Source of the DNA: Candidatus Nanoarchaeia archaeon
GTDB taxonomy: Archaea > Nanobdellota > Nanobdellia > Woesearchaeales > UBA10216
Assembly: GCA_028279045.1 (NCBI GenBank)
Contig: JANQSZ010000016.1
Span: forward strand, 70,333-113,804
Length of the DNA stretch: 43,472 bases
Reading direction: 5' to 3'
In this document: piece by piece, positions 23,693 to 32,150 of the stretch
Layout: the number at the start of each line of letters is the position of its first letter
How positions within the stretch are numbered: position 1 is the stretch's first letter
The notes under the pieces: model-generated
Seen by the model: the letters and a program-made list of their open reading frames with translations, nothing else
What the model was told of the DNA's origin: nothing
Databases searched by the model: none
Made by a program: the position numbers and the translations under genes

Positions 23693-24447
23693 AGCGCGGT
23701 CATTTGCTTGAAGGCACTTTGGGATTGATAATCGGTGTTATTGGTGCTTTTGTTCTGCTGGTAGTTTTTGGAATTATTTTTGGATTCATTGGTCAGGCAA
23801 CCAATATTGCAATTTGTCAAACAACCCTAACAGCATCAGAGTATCAGCATACGGTAACTGATTGTGTTGGAGGAGGATCGGTGTTGGACGTTCTGGACTG
23901 TAGAACCGTGCACATTACAGTTTTTGAAGATGAGTATCAAGTTAATGGTGATAGGCGAGGGGGTATCGAAAAAACTTTCGATAACTCAATCAGAGAAATT
24001 TTTGCTGATCAGTACCAAACATGTTGGAATACCTTTAGTGAAGGTCACGCAGATCCTTTTGGGAATAGGGAAGATGGAGAATCAATTTGCATTCCGTGCG
24101 CAGAAATTGAGTTCAATCTTGATCGAGATAGAAAAATAGATGGGCTCTATCAATACATGAATACACATGACACAAAAGAAATTGGCGGCACGTATGCAGA
24201 ATATCTCAACAAGGGTGCTCAATTTACTGACGAGGAAGATTTGAATTTTGAGATCGATACGAACAAAGATTATGCAATTATGTATATAGTGGCAGACGAC
24301 GGGTTCTGGAATGATGTCAACGACGCAATACCGTTCAAAACGTTCATCGGAGAAGCAGTACAGATTTGCGCAGAGAAACATCATCTATCTATGAGGTTGT
24401 TGGAAGCGAAAGATGTTGAAGAAGTGTGTGAAAAAGTAGAAATCTAA
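23686..24447 (+). CDS. Membrane-anchored Cys protein A of the surface cluster
   Basis: 253 residues starting MLKRGHLLEGTLGLIIG at an SD-preceded ATG (GGAGGG, 23674-23680). One N-terminal membrane helix (~10-38) precedes an external domain with scattered cysteines. The core motif CW-x2-F-x2-G-x2-D-x-FG, then C-x2-C-x2-IEF (~115-145), is shared with the next gene, as is a following GLYQYMN/GIYNHIH segment, so the two are paralogues. KRG before the hydrophobic stretch resembles a prepilin signal. The longer upstream ATG at 23560 is rejected because it precedes the predicted transcription start. Confidence 0.8.
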   Translation: MLKRGHLLEGTLGLIIGVIGAFVLLVVFGIIFGFIGQATNIAICQTTLTASEYQHTVTDCVGGGSVLDVLDCRTVHITVFEDEYQVNGDRRGGIEKTFDNSIREIFADQYQTCWNTFSEGHADPFGNREDGESICIPCAEIEFNLDRDRKIDGLYQYMNTHDTKEIGGTYAEYLNKGAQFTDEEDLNFEIDTNKDYAIMYIVADDGFWNDVNDAIPFKTFIGEAVQICAEKHHLSMRLLEAKDVEEVCEKVEI

Positions 24448-25616
24448 TGGTAACAACAAGTGGTGTGCTAATTTCTATCATTTTAGTAATTGTCACAGGG
24501 ATCATTGCGTTGGGAATACAGACTGGCTTCATTGATTTTGTCGATCAGCAACAAAGCGAGAGTTTGTGCAAAAATAGTGTGCGTGCACACCGCGCAACAA
24601 TGGTTGCAGGTGTGGTAAAAACAAACGATATCATTTGCCCGACAAATCATGTTGAAATAAAGAATAATGTGAAAGATGAGGACGCGCTTAACTTGATAGC
24701 CAACGAGATGTACACTTGTTGGGATAACTTTCTCCGAGGAGGAGAAGACTTGTTTGGCGCCGAAACAACATACTGTAGCATTTGTTCAATTATTGAGTTT
24801 CAAGATGAAGAGCGCGAACTTTCCGGTATTTACAATCACATACATTCCACTACGTTGGTTCAGGGCGGCGCCGTAGATGAATTCTATGGTTCTATTCTGG
24901 AACAGGACGAGCAAATCAGGACGTATGGAGATTTCTTGCACGTATTCAAATCTCCAAAATACTACGAGCATGGCGTAGAAGAAATCACAATTAGTAATTT
25001 TGAAGGCGGTCCAGGATGGGAAGGTGATGCTGAAGATCTTCTATTTACACTTGACAATGTAGAGTATGAACTAACGGGCGATAGACCATATGCAGTTATT
25101 TTCCGCTATGCGAAGGGTCAGGAAAGCGCACAAGGCGTAGCACGGTTTTATGAAGATGTAACTGGTTCTGTTGGAATGAAAGTACTTCTTGGTGGAGGAA
25201 CAAAAACATTTCTGACAGAGACGTCTGGCTCAGACGCTCCGGATAGAGACGGAGAAGGGTTGACAGATCGGGCAAGAGAAGTAGCAAGAACAGCAACAGA
25301 TAATGTTGGGACACTAGACATAATCTCTGTTCGTACCACTCCAGTGCTTCGGCAATTAAGTGGATGGGCTTCAACAGGAGGGATGAAAGTAATAACCTCT
25401 GTCAAGCCTCTTGCTCCAAGCGCTCGATTCCTAGGGCCGGTTGCTAGCAAGGCAGCTTGGCCTCTAACTGTTGCTGCAATGGGAGATGTGTTTAGAGTGG
25501 CAGAATCCAGCCAGGATCGTGATCCTGAATGGGTTGCTCAGACAATACTGATTGATTATACTGAAGAAGCCATTGAGGCAAGTGGCTGTCAGTATATCGC
25601 AACAAGGCAGGAATAA
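24447..25616 (+). CDS. Membrane-anchored Cys protein B, paralogue of A
   Basis: 389 residues, coupled to the previous gene by a TAATG overlap. N-terminal helix (~5-30) followed by an external domain with the shared CW..F..G..D.FG...C.IC..IEF motif at ~88-116, then ~200 residues without a paralogue in protein A. Residues ~290-345 are low in charge and rich in Gly, Ala, Ser and Pro (GWASTGGMKVITSVKPLAP...), which could insert into or lie on a membrane. No enzymatic motif is seen. Confidence 0.8.
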   Translation: MVTTSGVLISIILVIVTGIIALGIQTGFIDFVDQQQSESLCKNSVRAHRATMVAGVVKTNDIICPTNHVEIKNNVKDEDALNLIANEMYTCWDNFLRGGEDLFGAETTYCSICSIIEFQDEERELSGIYNHIHSTTLVQGGAVDEFYGSILEQDEQIRTYGDFLHVFKSPKYYEHGVEEITISNFEGGPGWEGDAEDLLFTLDNVEYELTGDRPYAVIFRYAKGQESAQGVARFYEDVTGSVGMKVLLGGGTKTFLTETSGSDAPDRDGEGLTDRAREVARTATDNVGTLDIISVRTTPVLRQLSGWASTGGMKVITSVKPLAPSARFLGPVASKAAWPLTVAAMGDVFRVAESSQDRDPEWVAQTILIDYTEEAIEASGCQYIATRQE

Positions 25617-25621
25617 TAATC

Positions 25622-25629
25622 ATTATATA
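25622..25629 (+). promoter_or_regulatory. TATA box 2 of the surface cluster
   Basis: ATTATATA, 26.5 nt before the ATG at 25652; starts a second transcription unit. Confidence 0.65.
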
Positions 25630-25651
25630 GAGAGTAAACAGGAAAGAAAGT

Positions 25652-25795
25652 ATGGGATTGACAATACATCAACTCGGATTATTGATTCTTGGAATCATTG
25701 CATTAGTCATTGCAGTACTAATTATAACTGACATTGGCGATGTCATTGTAGACGTATTCGAGAAGAGTATTGCAGTAATACTTTTTGGAACATGA
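25652..25795 (+). CDS. 47-residue membrane peptide of the surface cluster
   Basis: MGLTIHQLGLLILGII then an almost uninterrupted Ile/Leu/Val/Ala helix, with an acidic patch (DIGDVIVDVFEK) and a second hydrophobic end (SIAVILFG). The ATGA overlap with the next gene and the TATA 26.5 nt upstream support it as real. Function unknown; its pairing with the 464-residue Cys protein suggests a membrane partner. Confidence 0.7.
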   Translation: MGLTIHQLGLLILGIIALVIAVLIITDIGDVIVDVFEKSIAVILFGT

Positions 25796-27186
25796 AAAAG
25801 GGTATGGAATTCAGCGTGGGGAAATTGCTAGGTGTACTCATAGCAATTGGATTAATTGCGGTTTTGCTAGGTGCGTTTGGAGACACTGGATTCAAGTTGT
25901 GGGGAGGAATACGAGATACAATCGGTGAAGAAATTACCACCGTATTTTGTGAACCTGGCGAAGAAGTTTGCCCTGGTACGAATTTTTGTGTTCCTATTAC
26001 CCATCTTTCCGATATCAATCAAGATCCAAATGCTGATGGAAAGCGTTTTTGCATTCCCGGTGATTTTACCAACACCCGGCTGGAATATTGTGAAGCTGCC
26101 ACCTGCGAGATAAAGGGTCCGTGCACCGATGAAGAAGGCTTGCGTGGCGGTGAATGTGATGTCGGTGTAGAGCAGTTTGGTGGAAATTGTGACTCTGATT
26201 TTGATTGCGGAGATCACGGAAAGTGTTTTGTGTATGATGATATTGTTGTGGGGCAGATCATGAATGCTTATCGACAGTATTATGAAAATGATGGCGCGGC
26301 AAAAACAGGAAGGTATTGGGAGAGTCCTGATGGACGTTTAGGGAGTTTTGACGAAAAAGGTTTCTGCGGCTGTGCACCTGGGACTGTGACTCCGACATTA
26401 GAGGATAAAAGTTCCTGCAGCCAGATAGGCGGTGTCTGTGCGACAAATTTTTGGGACTGTGACTTCGCAACTCACCGTGCTTTAGAATTCGGTTGCGAGG
26501 AAGACAGATCTTTCTGTTGTGCACCAAAAGAAAATGTCGAGGGAGAGTGGTGCGAACCAGTAGCTGATTGTGACGATGGTGAAATAAGATGTTCAGGTAA
26601 TAACGCGTGCGTTTCTGAAGACCAATACTGTGATCCTGAAACATACAAGGATACTAGGAATAATCAATGCCTTGACAGAACATGTATGTTAACAAATCTA
26701 AAGTGTTCAGATGACGAAGATAATCCAGAAGGATTGCTTGATGGAAGATGTCGAGAGAACGTAATACCAACCGGGATCCGTTGTTCCGATACAGATGAAG
26801 AGAATGAAGAAAACAGAGATCGGTGCGGCGATGGCGCATTCTGTTACCATTACGATGAAGATCTAATTGATTTGTATAATAGCGGGGTTCCTCCTGAAGA
26901 TCTAACAGATCCGATTCAGAATTTTTGGAGTAGGACCATATCCGGTGGAAAAAATGTAGATCCTTACACAGGAACTGGTTTCTGCACTTGTGAAGAAGAA
27001 TATACGGCGCCTATCCTCAATAAAGAGTCGTGTAGAAGTGTAGGAGGTACATGCTCTCATAGTGCCACTCATTGTGATTTGAATACAATGTTCGGCGTAG
27101 AAGGAGGATGTTCAGGAGATCCAGACGGAACGATTTGTTGTTTACCTAAATCAAAAGCAGGTGATTATTGTGAACCAAGTAAATAG
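25792..27186 (+). CDS. Secreted 40-cysteine protein with internal duplication
   Basis: 464 residues. The N-terminus MKKGMEFSVGKLLGVLIAIG is prepilin-like (KKG before a hydrophobic helix, ~8-30). The rest is external and holds 40 cysteines in two tandem ~200-residue units (~52-250 and ~254-460). The C-terminal halves of both units share near-identical cysteine spacing (6-47-2-15-7-7-12-7-1-11 versus 6-47-2-14-7-7-12-9-1-10) and motifs GFCxC, SC..(I/V)GG.C and CC.PK. It must be heavily disulfide-bonded. Likely a rigid binding or stalk module; not a known family to me. Confidence 0.82.
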   Translation: MKKGMEFSVGKLLGVLIAIGLIAVLLGAFGDTGFKLWGGIRDTIGEEITTVFCEPGEEVCPGTNFCVPITHLSDINQDPNADGKRFCIPGDFTNTRLEYCEAATCEIKGPCTDEEGLRGGECDVGVEQFGGNCDSDFDCGDHGKCFVYDDIVVGQIMNAYRQYYENDGAAKTGRYWESPDGRLGSFDEKGFCGCAPGTVTPTLEDKSSCSQIGGVCATNFWDCDFATHRALEFGCEEDRSFCCAPKENVEGEWCEPVADCDDGEIRCSGNNACVSEDQYCDPETYKDTRNNQCLDRTCMLTNLKCSDDEDNPEGLLDGRCRENVIPTGIRCSDTDEENEENRDRCGDGAFCYHYDEDLIDLYNSGVPPEDLTDPIQNFWSRTISGGKNVDPYTGTGFCTCEEEYTAPILNKESCRSVGGTCSHSATHCDLNTMFGVEGGCSGDPDGTICCLPKSKAGDYCEPSK

Positions 27187-27445
27187 TGCGAAAAAAGCTC
27201 AAGGATTATCGATAAACGTTATTTTAATTGCAGTCATCGGATTAATTGTTGTTGTAGTTCTTATTGCTATTTTCTCCGGTGTGATAAAGGATGATTTTAT
27301 TCCGTTCAAAGAAGGCATCACAGAATGTAAGGAGCCAAGTTATTGTTCCAGTAATGCTGCATGCGAAGATGGCGGAACTCCAGTAAAGCTTGGCTGTGAT
27401 GAAGAAACAGATCCAGGAGAATGGTGTTGTGTCATTGATGAATAA
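27170..27445 (+). CDS. Small pilin-like Cys protein, 91 aa
   Basis: GTG start at 27170 (the GTG at 27161 is the alternative), overlapping the end of the previous gene. KKAQGLSINVILIAVIGLI is a typical DPANN pilin-like N-terminus: basic residues, Gly, then a hydrophobic helix (~15-38). A short external domain with seven cysteines follows, ending GEWCCVIDE, which resembles the CC ends of the 40-Cys protein. Probably a minor pilin or secreted subunit of the same assembly. Confidence 0.75.
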   Translation: MNQVNSAKKAQGLSINVILIAVIGLIVVVVLIAIFSGVIKDDFIPFKEGITECKEPSYCSSNAACEDGGTPVKLGCDEETDPGEWCCVIDE

Positions 27446-27992
27446 GAAGGGGATAAGTGTTCAGGTAGCAGTCTCTGTACTCATGATAGGCTTCCTTATC
27501 TTTGCAGGATTCGAACTGCTGACTGGCCTTCTGGGCACTGAAGACACTGCCCAGGCAGGCACGGTATTCGAGGAAGTCACTACCCATACAATTGATGAGC
27601 TAGAAGATGGAGATTCCGATACTCTGCCCTGGTTTTCTCTTCCAAAAAATTATTACCTATTCGCTTTCGATAAAGGAAAGCCAGGAATCGATTTTGGCGA
27701 TAGTGATGAAGATTTTGATGTGAGCCGGCCGCAAGGGCTTGCTCATTGTGGCAAAACAAAGGCATGCGTCTGTATTTGCGAGAAGGAGTGCAACCCAAAT
27801 GAAGAACTGGTTGAGTGCAAGCAATACAACCATATTGACGAGTTCCGTATGAGTGTTGGAGATGGCGAGAGTAACAATGAAGGCAACGAGATAGGAAGGA
27901 GATATAGCGTTGCGATCAAAGGTGATGGCAATTCCCATAGCCTGGAATTCTCTCTAATTGGAAAATCCTTGCTTATTGAGCCTTCTAACTGA
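27438..27992 (+). CDS. Pilin-like membrane-anchored protein, 184 aa
   Basis: Start ATG at 27438 (MNKKGISVQVAVSVLM) overlaps the previous stop by 8 bases. The KKG followed by a hydrophobic stretch (~6-28) fits a class III signal. The external domain has a CGKTKACVCICEKEC cysteine cluster at ~105-125 and ends in beta-like SLEFSLIGKSLLIEPSN. An upstream in-frame start at 27390 lies inside the preceding gene and is rejected. Function unknown. Confidence 0.8.
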   Translation: MNKKGISVQVAVSVLMIGFLIFAGFELLTGLLGTEDTAQAGTVFEEVTTHTIDELEDGDSDTLPWFSLPKNYYLFAFDKGKPGIDFGDSDEDFDVSRPQGLAHCGKTKACVCICEKECNPNEELVECKQYNHIDEFRMSVGDGESNNEGNEIGRRYSVAIKGDGNSHSLEFSLIGKSLLIEPSN

Positions 27993-27997
27993 AAACC

Positions 27998-28005
27998 TTT
28001 TTAAG
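27998..28005 (+). promoter_or_regulatory. TATA box 3 of the surface cluster
   Basis: TTTTTAAG, ~27 nt before the ATG at 28029; third transcription unit, containing the peptidoglycan hydrolase. Confidence 0.65.
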
Positions 28006-28028
28006 TACAGTATCCGATAAGTGACTAT

Positions 28029-28901
28029 ATGGTTGATCAGGGCGACCAGAGTATTCCGTGGCATGTTCTAATCTCAGCTCTTATGCTGTTTGTAGTCATA
28101 CTGTTCATTGGGTTGGTGTATGAGGAGCGAACCAGCGATACTACGCTTGAAAAAGTCATTATTGCAAGGGATATTGCTCTCTTGCTAGATACAGTGTATG
28201 CTGCTCCTGGCGATATTCAGTACATCTACAACCTTGGCAAATACCAATACGGCATCAAGGTACGTGCTGGTGTTGTAACGGTCTCAGATCCCTCAACTTC
28301 TGTTTCTTATGTTTATGCAGAGGACGGCAGTTTCGACAAAAATCCTGATTTTGAGTCTACTGATATTATCAAACAAGTTGTATTACGCAAACGCGGAAAC
28401 GAAGTTACTGTTTCTGGCGTTGCCGCGGACATAACGAGCAATGCTCGTAGTGAGTTCGAGCGTTTCATGGACTTTGTTGATTGGAATGCGTGGCAGGAAG
28501 AAGAGAACGGTTTGTCAGTCAAGTTTAATTTTGATCCGTTGTTGTTTGATGACTCTTACTTCATTCATTTCTATGAAGATGACGATGTAAAAAGGGTGAG
28601 GTTAGAACAAGAAACAGCTGAAGGAATTGTTGGAGAAACATCTGAAATTGACGAAGATCCAGATGGCTTGAGTGGTAGACTTGTGATAACTGGTGCAAGG
28701 AATGCGGGCGATTATCAAAAGTTTCTCGATAATCCTCAGTGGCAATCTGGTGTAATTTCTCCTAGTGGAGCAGAGCCGGAAGTTGCAGAGGATGTTATAA
28801 TCAAGAGGAGTTCGTTAATAATTACAAAATGTTGGGATCGGTTAGTGATTGCAGCAGATTCTGAATTTGTGGAGGGGGCTGAATGCGCAAGAAGGGGTTA
28901 G
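28029..28901 (+). CDS. Single-pass membrane protein of the surface cluster, 290 aa
   Basis: N-terminal helix (IPWHVLISALMLFVVILFIGLVY, ~9-31) followed by ARDIALLLDTVYAAPGDIQYIYNLG and strand-rich external sequence. A similar (A)RxxALLLDTxxx helix appears in the M23-M15 fusion just after its anchor, suggesting a shared stalk or packing element. It lacks the KKG motif. The C-terminus contains the only two cysteines, perhaps one disulfide. Overlaps the next gene by 19 bases. Confidence 0.78.
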   Translation: MVDQGDQSIPWHVLISALMLFVVILFIGLVYEERTSDTTLEKVIIARDIALLLDTVYAAPGDIQYIYNLGKYQYGIKVRAGVVTVSDPSTSVSYVYAEDGSFDKNPDFESTDIIKQVVLRKRGNEVTVSGVAADITSNARSEFERFMDFVDWNAWQEEENGLSVKFNFDPLLFDDSYFIHFYEDDDVKRVRLEQETAEGIVGETSEIDEDPDGLSGRLVITGARNAGDYQKFLDNPQWQSGVISPSGAEPEVAEDVIIKRSSLIITKCWDRLVIAADSEFVEGAECARRG

Positions 28902-29398
28902 TGTTTGAAGCGCTTGAATGGATCCCTCGGTGGGTGTTTGCAGTAATAGTCATTATTACTTTCATTGCCGTAACCGATGCATACATTATCCGAGATTTAG
29001 ATGTTGCAGATGTTGAGTCTGCATTAATTGCAGAGCGATTATTCATTGCAGAAAGCACTTTGGGTGCTGAGGAGGCCGGCATTACTCGGATTGGAAGAGT
29101 AGACCAGAGAAAGGAAAACAGGCTCAACAATCCTGAAAGTTTCGAGCCGGATTTAAACAGGGCAGTTCAGTTCAGAAGAGAGTCGCACGCCAGTGCAGAA
29201 GTTATTTTCAAAGAACAGAAAACATGGCTGCAAAAAGAGCAGCTTCTAAATTATTTGTTGTTTGCTCGACGAGGATTACGAGGCCCGGGAAGTGCTCAGG
29301 TTCTTGATTGGTCTGTTTTTGTAGTTGATTCTGAAAATAAAGCAACAGTGTTGAATGCATCAGTGGTAATACCAAATGATCAGAAAAGGACAATTTAG
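28883..29398 (+). CDS. Pilin-like membrane protein, 171 aa
   Basis: MRKKGLVFEALEWIPRWVFAV: KKG then a hydrophobic stretch with Glu at about position 5 of the putative mature protein, the classic type IV pilin residue, followed by a helix (~14-34). The external part (~40-171) is charged and helical. Translationally overlapped on both sides (19 and 23 bases). Probably an assembly subunit; identity unknown. Confidence 0.78.
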   Translation: MRKKGLVFEALEWIPRWVFAVIVIITFIAVTDAYIIRDLDVADVESALIAERLFIAESTLGAEEAGITRIGRVDQRKENRLNNPESFEPDLNRAVQFRRESHASAEVIFKEQKTWLQKEQLLNYLLFARRGLRGPGSAQVLDWSVFVVDSENKATVLNASVVIPNDQKRTI

Positions 29399-29879
29399 TT
29401 TGTGGGGAGATATCATAGGCGCGTTCTTGCCATTTTTCCTATTTACAACACTCCTTGCAATACTGCTTCCATTGTCAAGTTTTTTCGGTGCTGGGCTCGA
29501 TCAAGTTCAGCAAAATGTTGATTCTCAAATTGATGAGATACAAAAAATTCGTGTTGAGCATGATTTGATTGCATTAATGCAGCATAAATTCGAAATTGAT
29601 GATCCCGGTGTAAGCAATACATTGACAATTGCAGAATGGATGATCGAGTATCATAGAGAAGAAAAGGAAACTATCAAGTTTCGGTTGATCGAGGAATTGG
29701 AGAACATTGCCACTGACAAAATGTGCGGTGAACTTACCGTAAAGGTCGACGACGACAGATTGTTTGGAGAGGATTTTGAATTCGGAAAATGTAGTCAAGG
29801 AGATAGAGTAAGTGCTACATTGTATCTTCCATTGTCCGATGGAGAATTGTTGGAGGTAGAACTTGAGGAAATTTTCTAG
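29376..29879 (+). CDS. Pilin-like membrane protein, 167 aa
   Basis: MIRKGQFSLWGDIIGAFLPFF: RKG motif followed by a hydrophobic helix (~12-36), then an alpha-helical external region and a C-terminal beta-like domain with two cysteines (~113 and ~135). Start ATG is inside the upstream gene's 3' end. Directly precedes the M23-M15 fusion gene with one base between stop and start codon, so the two are likely co-expressed and may interact. Confidence 0.78.
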   Translation: MIRKGQFSLWGDIIGAFLPFFLFTTLLAILLPLSSFFGAGLDQVQQNVDSQIDEIQKIRVEHDLIALMQHKFEIDDPGVSNTLTIAEWMIEYHREEKETIKFRLIEELENIATDKMCGELTVKVDDDRLFGEDFEFGKCSQGDRVSATLYLPLSDGELLEVELEEIF

Positions 29880-29880
29880 G

Positions 29881-32109
29881 ATGGGAAAGAAAGGGTACAC
29901 ACTATTTTCTGTAGGAGTATTTCTCATGTTTGTCATATTTAGTATGCTTTTCTTAGCAGACATTATCGGCCGTGCCAATGAACTAAAAGGCAACGCTCCA
30001 CTTGGCGCACGTCAAGCATTGCTTCTTGATACGTACATCAGCGCAGAGAAATCAATCTTGTTTGCAGAGCACGCTGCTCTGTTTGCGACCGATGATGCAA
30101 TTGTACAACTCGCAAGCAATGCCGGCACATTTGTCCAACCAGTGTATGATGAAGGCGATACGGCGGTAGCATACGTTGGTGGGAGCTGCGGTTTCCACGA
30201 GGATAAAGTGCTGCTCAACGATGTTCTAGAAGGAACGTGTTTCCCTAGTCCAAAATCTGCGCAAGCACATCTTGCTGGATATTTCAATGAAGAGCTTGAC
30301 AGATACATAGTCAAAGAACCTGCTCGTAACTTGCCTTTAAACAATTATGACTTGGAAATTATTGGCAGTGTTGCAACAGCAAATGCCAGGAGAAAATTGG
30401 TAATTACAGAAGGTGAAGCAGTTCGTTCCCGTGTTTCTGGTTTGCCATGGCCTATGGAAGGGCCCCTTACTGATGGATTTGGTATAGTCCCTGATCCTTT
30501 CAATCCTTCACAAAATCGCTGGCATGGTGGCATTGATATCGCAGCGATTTCAGGAACAAAGGTTGTTGCCGTCGACGATGGTGTTGTTGTGTATGTGGGT
30601 GATGACGGAGGCTTCGGCGGCACAGTAAGAATAGATCACGGCAATGGATTGTTTACCAGCTATAGTCACTTAAGAGAGTTCAAAGTTGATGTTGGTGATC
30701 CTGTGAGTACTGGTGATTGGATTGGTAATTCTGGTGGATCTATAGATGATCCTGAACGGGGCACGGTTGCTGATCCAATGCATGGATCCAGTACTGGTGC
30801 TCATTTGCATTTTGATTTCAGAGATAATTTAGCATATCAGGCTCAGCCAGGTCAAATGGAGTTAGATCCTTTTTGTTTTTTATCGCCGATTAGTGAAGAT
30901 GGTCATCAGTTAAACTATGAACCGCAGTGTGACGGTGTTAAACCGCTTGAAGAAGGCACTCAATTACAAGTACAAGGCATCACAGATTTCATCCAATATA
31001 CTATTTATCCGTCCTTTGAATTTGATTTTGAACACGACTTATCTGTGTATGACGATGTAACGTTGCTCGCTCAAGATATCATTGACACGTGCCGCCTGCA
31101 TATCAGTATTGTGTCCTGTGCGTACCCTGAAAACGCACGAGGATTTAGCAGTATTAGTGTGCAGGTTGGCTCGGTCGATGATCGTATCGTTGTTGTCAGC
31201 GCAGAAAGAAACGGATTGAATTTTAACTTCGCACTCCAAATTCCTCGTCGGAGTTTCACCTTTCCTGGCGACGACAGATATTTTATTTACAGCGGCATAA
31301 CTCGTACAGACATTTCAACGTTTCCTGTTAACAATGCTCTATACATTGTGGACGAGTTCGAGCAGTACGCTGTTATTATTACCGAGGAAAACCGCCAGGA
31401 AGTTCAGGATCAAATTTGGTTGGGAGCAACTGCAGTTATTCTCAACGTCGGTAACCCGCCAAACATGGAACCTAAACCACCAGCACCTGTTGTTGGTAGA
31501 TTAATTCCATCAAGTCCCGGGGTTCAGCCGCAGTTGCCGCAAATTCAAGGGGAGTTAGATTGTACAGATATTCTAGCACCAGTCAACAGGCAATATGGTT
31601 TCAGTTCAGATTGCGAGCCTGATGATTTACGAAAAATAGATAGCAAGTATGCCCTAAGCAACAGAGGTCATTGGGTGCGAGAGGCAGTGTTGCCACATTT
31701 AGTAGATCTTCTGGACGCAGGCCGTGCAGCAGGCCATCCAATTGGGCTAGTGTCAACCAATCGTACGTACGAGTATCAGGCTAGATTGAGGACATATCAA
31801 TCAGGAGATAGCACTGCGGATGCAGGGCATAGTGAACATCAAATGGGAACAGCTGTGGACATTGCAACATTACAAACTGCGTCATTAGTTGTCACCGGAA
31901 AAGAGCCTGAATTTGTTTGGTTGGCAGAGAACGCAGTAGACCACGGTTTTGTTCTCAGCTATCCAAAAGGCAATGGCATTTACATTTATGAGCCGTGGCA
32001 TTTCCGGTGGGTAGGAATACCAGTGGCAGCAGAGATTAATCGCCAGATTGAAGACGACCAGAACAACATCAACAAGCCAGATGACTATTTCCGTGCCGAA
32101 TGGCAATAA
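29881..32109 (+). CDS. Membrane-anchored M23 endopeptidase - M15B (VanY-type) carboxypeptidase fusion
   Basis: 742 residues. N-terminal GKKG plus hydrophobic helix (~6-28) anchors the protein outside the cell. Residues ~185-335 are an M23 (LytM-type) metallopeptidase: HGGID (His215, Asp219), HGSSTGAHLHFDF (His308, His310). After a ~220-residue middle region of unknown fold comes an M15B D-Ala-D-Ala carboxypeptidase (~560-720): NRTYEYQ, SEHQMGTAVDI (His653, Asp660) and EPWHFRWVG (catalytic Glu704, His707). All zinc ligands are intact in both domains. Both families cut bacterial peptidoglycan peptides. ATG 29881 is preferred to the TTG at 29863 inside the upstream gene. Confidence 0.93.
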   Translation: MGKKGYTLFSVGVFLMFVIFSMLFLADIIGRANELKGNAPLGARQALLLDTYISAEKSILFAEHAALFATDDAIVQLASNAGTFVQPVYDEGDTAVAYVGGSCGFHEDKVLLNDVLEGTCFPSPKSAQAHLAGYFNEELDRYIVKEPARNLPLNNYDLEIIGSVATANARRKLVITEGEAVRSRVSGLPWPMEGPLTDGFGIVPDPFNPSQNRWHGGIDIAAISGTKVVAVDDGVVVYVGDDGGFGGTVRIDHGNGLFTSYSHLREFKVDVGDPVSTGDWIGNSGGSIDDPERGTVADPMHGSSTGAHLHFDFRDNLAYQAQPGQMELDPFCFLSPISEDGHQLNYEPQCDGVKPLEEGTQLQVQGITDFIQYTIYPSFEFDFEHDLSVYDDVTLLAQDIIDTCRLHISIVSCAYPENARGFSSISVQVGSVDDRIVVVSAERNGLNFNFALQIPRRSFTFPGDDRYFIYSGITRTDISTFPVNNALYIVDEFEQYAVIITEENRQEVQDQIWLGATAVILNVGNPPNMEPKPPAPVVGRLIPSSPGVQPQLPQIQGELDCTDILAPVNRQYGFSSDCEPDDLRKIDSKYALSNRGHWVREAVLPHLVDLLDAGRAAGHPIGLVSTNRTYEYQARLRTYQSGDSTADAGHSEHQMGTAVDIATLQTASLVVTGKEPEFVWLAENAVDHGFVLSYPKGNGIYIYEPWHFRWVGIPVAAEINRQIEDDQNNINKPDDYFRAEWQ

Positions 32110-32117
32110 TCAAAACC

Positions 32118-32125
32118 TATAAATA
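32118..32125 (+). promoter_or_regulatory. TATA box of the RPA-like gene
   Basis: TATAAATA followed by AAG, 27-30 nt before the ATG at 32151. Confidence 0.6.
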
Positions 32126-32150
32126 AAGTGAGCTTCCCTAAATTAGTAGA

